A DNA stretch of 64,000 bases from Homalodisca vitripennis. Lineage: Eukaryota > Arthropoda > Insecta > Hemiptera > Cicadellidae. The translations under genes were made by a program, and so were the position numbers. The DNA is taken from assembly GCF_021130785.1 (NCBI RefSeq), contig NW_025777545.1, forward strand, positions 1 to 64,000, read 5' to 3'. Positions 61,569-64,000 of the stretch are shown in pieces (position 1 is the stretch's first letter; every line of letters starts with the position of its first letter). The notes under the pieces are model-generated. The model was not told the DNA's origin. It saw only the letters and a list, made by a program, of their open reading frames with translations, and made no database searches.

Positions 61569-61891
61569 AAACTCTCGATTTATTATATTTTGTTTGTAAA
61601 TGTTTAGCATAACTAGGTAACCATTGTAAAATCTTTTTTTCATATTCACAAGGCATTTCGTTTTTATAACTTTCGCTGAAAATTTTTTTAGCACAATCTT
61701 TGCAAAAAGCATCTTTTTCTATCTTTACTATACTGCCAGTTATTAAATTCAGAAATATTTTTAATTTCTTTACAAAAGTAACAATTTTTTTCTTCTAAAG
61801 TTAATTTGTTCATTTTATCATATAATTCCTTACAATAACAGTCTTTTCTATTCTCTTCTTGACACTTTGTACATTTCTTTTGAGACTCCAT
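61565..61891 (-). pseudogene. Zinc-finger protein, truncated paralogue of 61,925-62,308
   Basis: It starts MESQKKCTKCQEENRKDCYC after TTTTTTCTATATAAATGG. Compared with the neighbour, about 15-20 residues of the first module are missing between the two CxxC halves. ELYDKMNKLTLEEKNCYFCK and EIKNISEFNNWQYSKDRK are clearly paralogous. A frame change near 61,720 follows, and the C-terminal module (HLQTKYNKSRVF) ends at TAG 61,565-61,567. It arose by tandem duplication and is decaying. It converges on the BRO gene with overlapping stop codons. Confidence 0.7.
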
Positions 61892-61924
61892 TTATATAGA
61901 AAAAATTATTACACAATGAAAATG

Positions 61925-62308
61925 TTAAACTCTTAACTTATGATATTTTGTTTGTAAATGTTTTTGATAATTATTTAACCATTTTATAGTTCTTCCACAT
62001 TCACATTGAGTATCTTCATAATATAATCTATGGTGATTCTTCTTTACACAATCTTTACAATATGAGTCTTTCTTATCTCTACTATAGTGATCACTATTAA
62101 ACTCTGAAATTTTTTTAGTTTCTTTACATTTAAGACATTCTTTATCTTCCAAAGTTAATTTTTCTATTTTATCATATAATTCTTTATGATATTCCCTTTC
62201 ACAATCTTTGCAATTATAATGCATTCCATCTTTCCTATTTTTATCTTTATAAAATTCATTTAAATCTTTAAATTCTTTGCACTTTGTACATTTCTTTTGA
62301 TGCGCCAT
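61925..62308 (-). CDS. Zinc-finger protein with repeated CxxC modules
   Basis: An intact 127-residue protein. Module 1 reads KKCTKCKEFKDLNEFYKDKN...CKDCERE; module 2 reads KECLKCKETKKISEFNSDHY...YCKDCVKK; and the C-terminus has CECGRTIKW, then YQKHLQTKYHKLRV, with His/Cys ligands. Such C-x-x-C-K-x-x-K...F-x-x-D...C-x-x-C units occur in phages and large DNA viruses, often next to nuclease domains, but no nuclease domain is visible here. DNA or RNA binding is likely; the function is unknown. The start follows TTTTCTATATATAAATGG. It lies 20 bp from the integrase 3' end. Confidence 0.75.
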   Translation of the reverse strand: MAHQKKCTKCKEFKDLNEFYKDKNRKDGMHYNCKDCEREYHKELYDKIEKLTLEDKECLKCKETKKISEFNSDHYSRDKKDSYCKDCVKKNHHRLYYEDTQCECGRTIKWLNNYQKHLQTKYHKLRV

Positions 62309-62328
62309 TTATATATAGAAAATTTATA

Positions 62329-63344
62329 TTACAGTTTTGACTTCTTCAATTCATATTCATAAAACTTTCCGGTTATTTCTTCATTATTTAAATCTTTTAT
62401 ACTATAAGTTACAGGATCTGTGTTATTAATTTGATAAATCACAAAGATTTCTCTTGACCAATTGTTCTTATATTTGTTCGAAAATGTTTGTTTTTTTACT
62501 AACAATTCTTACATGATCATTGACTTTAAATTTAGTTTTCGTGTGAATTTCAGGTGGAACATACTTGAAAACGGTCTCTAATAACTCCTTTTCTGCATCC
62601 TTATCTACGTCTTTTTTCGGTTTCATTTTGATTGTGCTGTGAACTGTATCGTTATAATTGTTTACGATTTTTTGAAGAATATCGATCCATTTAAAGTTTT
62701 TATTAATCTCAAAAATTACTTTCATTCTCTCATTTTGAGTTCTGTTATATCTCTCTACAATACTTGATTTCTCTTCGTTTTCAGTATGATAAATCTTAAT
62801 GTTGTATTTCCTCAAAACATCGTTTAAATTCTTTATTTTTAAACTCTAAACCCTTATCTGTATGAAGTAGGTTAGGAGGTTTGTGATTGATCCTTATGGC
62901 ATCTTTTACTATATCTTCGAAAGCTTTTGAAATATCCTTGCCGTTTTTTCTTTTGATAGCTCTTGACCAAGCATATTTTGAGAAAGTATCAATAACATTT
63001 AACATATACTTAAATCCATCATTTTGATCTGAATAGTTAGACATTATTACTAAATCTGCTGCCCATAAATCGTCAATTCCTAAAGTTATAATTTTTCTCT
63101 TTTTAAACTTTTTTCGTACTGGTGCATGAATTTCTCGAGCTTCAATCTCTATCTCATCTTTAGTCTTCAATTCTTGCTTAACAGGTTTTGGATTTGGATT
63201 CTTTATAAACTTACTCTTGTTTGTCTTACATTTTGAACATTTTGCAGCAATTCTATACAATCCATTTTGAGTTTGAACGATTTTTGAATCTATATTTTTC
63301 GTTTTCTTTTTACACTTGTGACAGTGAATTAAATCATCTTCCAT
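62329..63344 (-). pseudogene. Retroviral-type (RVE) integrase of the Maverick, two frame changes
   Basis: It inserts the element into host DNA. The N-terminus is a zinc ribbon (IHCHKCKKKT... KCSKCKTNKSKFIKN) not found in retroviral enzymes but paralogous to the 47-residue protein of this element. The catalytic core has DDLWAADLVIM (first Asp, about 63,055), LLHTDKGLEFKN (second Asp, about 62,855) and SSIVERYNRT (Glu, about 62,750), a D,D-35-E layout. A chromo-like C-terminal tail ends YEYELKKSKL at TAA 62,329-62,331. Frame changes lie near 62,820 and 62,495. The ATG follows the PolB stop with no gap. Confidence 0.88.
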
Positions 63345-64000
63345 TTACATATCAAAGTTTCCAAGTTTATTTAATTCGTCTAATATATCAGATTTTGCTT
63401 CATAGCCATACGGTACTGTATCGATCTTATTTTCTAGGACAATTCTCTTATCATCTTTAGCGTTCAGTGCCAGCTTGTTTATGGTAACAGTGTACAACTC
63501 ATGTTTATAAGTTTTGATGACTGTCATCTCCCTAAATTCTTCTTTATCTTCGAACAAACATCTCTTCAAGTTTTCGATATTTATTGTTTTATTTACAACG
63601 CTTCTCTTAATTCCTTTACATCTTACTGGATTTTTGTCTAGATATTTGTACGAGTACATCTTTGATCTCAATCCACAAAATTCTTCTAATATCTCGCCGT
63701 TCAATTCGTCTTTGAATTTCCCTATTACCTTCTTATTTTTAGTAGTGAAACATTCATGATCTTTTGGATAGTCGCTCGTATCGAAATCATCTATATTTTC
63801 TTTAATAATTTTAAAAGGATCTCGTTTCAATTCTAGAAAATAACTGTCTGTATCCATGTAACACAGATTCAAATCTGGATCAAACTTCTTTAATTTGTTG
63901 TAATAAAACTCGTACATTAGCAATTTTGAGAGGTCGAGAACTGAAAATCCTATGTAAATCGGTTTGTTAAATTTAACCTTTTGTTTGTACATGTGACTCG
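63345..64000 (-). CDS. Protein-primed family B DNA polymerase, C-terminal part (runs off window)
   Basis: 218 codons at the C-terminal end of PolB are visible, open without interruption to the window edge. Motif C, NLCYMDTDSYFLELK (about 63,835-63,870), carries the two catalytic aspartates. FNKPIYIGFSVLDLSKLLMY precedes it and CKGIKRSVVNK follows, as in the KxY region of protein-primed polymerases of Mavericks and adenoviruses. The N-terminal exonuclease, motif A and any terminal-protein region lie beyond 64,000. This part is intact although the following integrase is broken. The stop TAA (63,345-63,347) touches the integrase ATG. Confidence 0.92.
   Translation of the reverse strand, partial: SHMYKQKVKFNKPIYIGFSVLDLSKLLMYEFYYNKLKKFDPDLNLCYMDTDSYFLELKRDPFKIIKENIDDFDTSDYPKDHECFTTKNKKVIGKFKDELNGEILEEFCGLRSKMYSYKYLDKNPVRCKGIKRSVVNKTINIENLKRCLFEDKEEFREMTVIKTYKHELYTVTINKLALNAKDDKRIVLENKIDTVPYGYEAKSDILDELNKLGNFDM

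Larger units (their letters stand above)
50560..64000 (-). mobile_element. Maverick/Polinton (adintovirus-like) endogenous element, truncated by window edge
   Basis: The gene set defines it: protein-primed DNA polymerase B, retroviral-type integrase, A32/FtsK-like ATPase, adenain-like protease and double-jelly-roll-type capsid protein. A PLA2-domain protein, a BRO-N protein and small zinc-finger proteins are extra. Genes are packed with gaps of 0-50 bp and mostly on the minus strand. The left boundary is not fixed, because the right terminal inverted repeat lies outside the window. The first recognisable element gene is at 51,012, and the last LINE coding sequence ends at 50,473. Confidence 0.9.

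Overview
The window looks like AT-rich, gene-poor nuclear DNA of an arthropod, probably an insect and possibly a hemipteran. The evidence is the mix of R1-like and Jockey/CR1-like non-LTR retrotransposons, Tc1/mariner and pogo-like DNA transposons, tRNA-derived SINEs and a Maverick/Polinton. I see no convincing host protein-coding gene. All recognisable coding sequence belongs to mobile or viral-like elements, most of it broken.

From 1 to about 50.5 kb the sequence is repeats in non-coding DNA. It holds a short element with about 40-bp terminal inverted repeats (513-1092), a dispersed dimeric repeat family (8.7, 11.9, 37.2 kb), two related fragments of an inverted-repeat transposon (9.1, 39.9 kb), two oppositely oriented pogo-like transposase pieces (20.1-21.3 kb), and a SINE with a perfect 14-bp target duplication (24.5 kb). 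It also holds a 118-122 bp minisatellite (25.7-26.8 kb), a full-length but dead Tc1/mariner element with about 280-bp inverted repeats (28.5-30.3 kb), a 177-bp higher-order minisatellite built of four 44-45 bp submonomers (34.6-35.6 kb), two R1 fragments joined head to head (37.5-39.2 kb), a further R1 fragment (42.3-43.0 kb), and two decayed non-LTR elements (44.2-47.0 and 48.9-50.5 kb).

From about 50.5 kb to the right edge lies a Maverick/Polinton of adintovirus-like type, cut off by the window inside DNA polymerase B. On the minus strand, right to left, are: protein-primed PolB (C-terminal part), retroviral-type integrase with an N-terminal zinc ribbon, two tandem zinc-finger paralogues, an A32/FtsK-like packaging ATPase, a phospholipase A2-domain virion protein, a small structural-type protein, an adenain-like cysteine protease, a coiled-coil fibre-like protein, a 47-residue zinc-ribbon protein, an NCLDV-like repeat protein, a double-jelly-roll-type major capsid protein, a zinc-ribbon protein possibly involved in transcription, and a small protein with a possible OB fold. 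On the plus strand are a candidate minor capsid protein, an intact BRO-N protein and two broken small genes. Together these would replicate DNA by protein priming, integrate it, and build, mature and fill an icosahedral capsid.

Almost every gene of this element starts directly after a shared A+T-rich motif close to TTTTCTATATAAATGG, in which the last four bases contain the start codon. About half of the genes carry frame changes, mostly in A/T runs, with very few in-frame stop substitutions. This means either recent decay or homopolymer errors in the assembly. A tRNA-related insertion and an AT-rich repeat separate the leftmost genes from the capsid gene.
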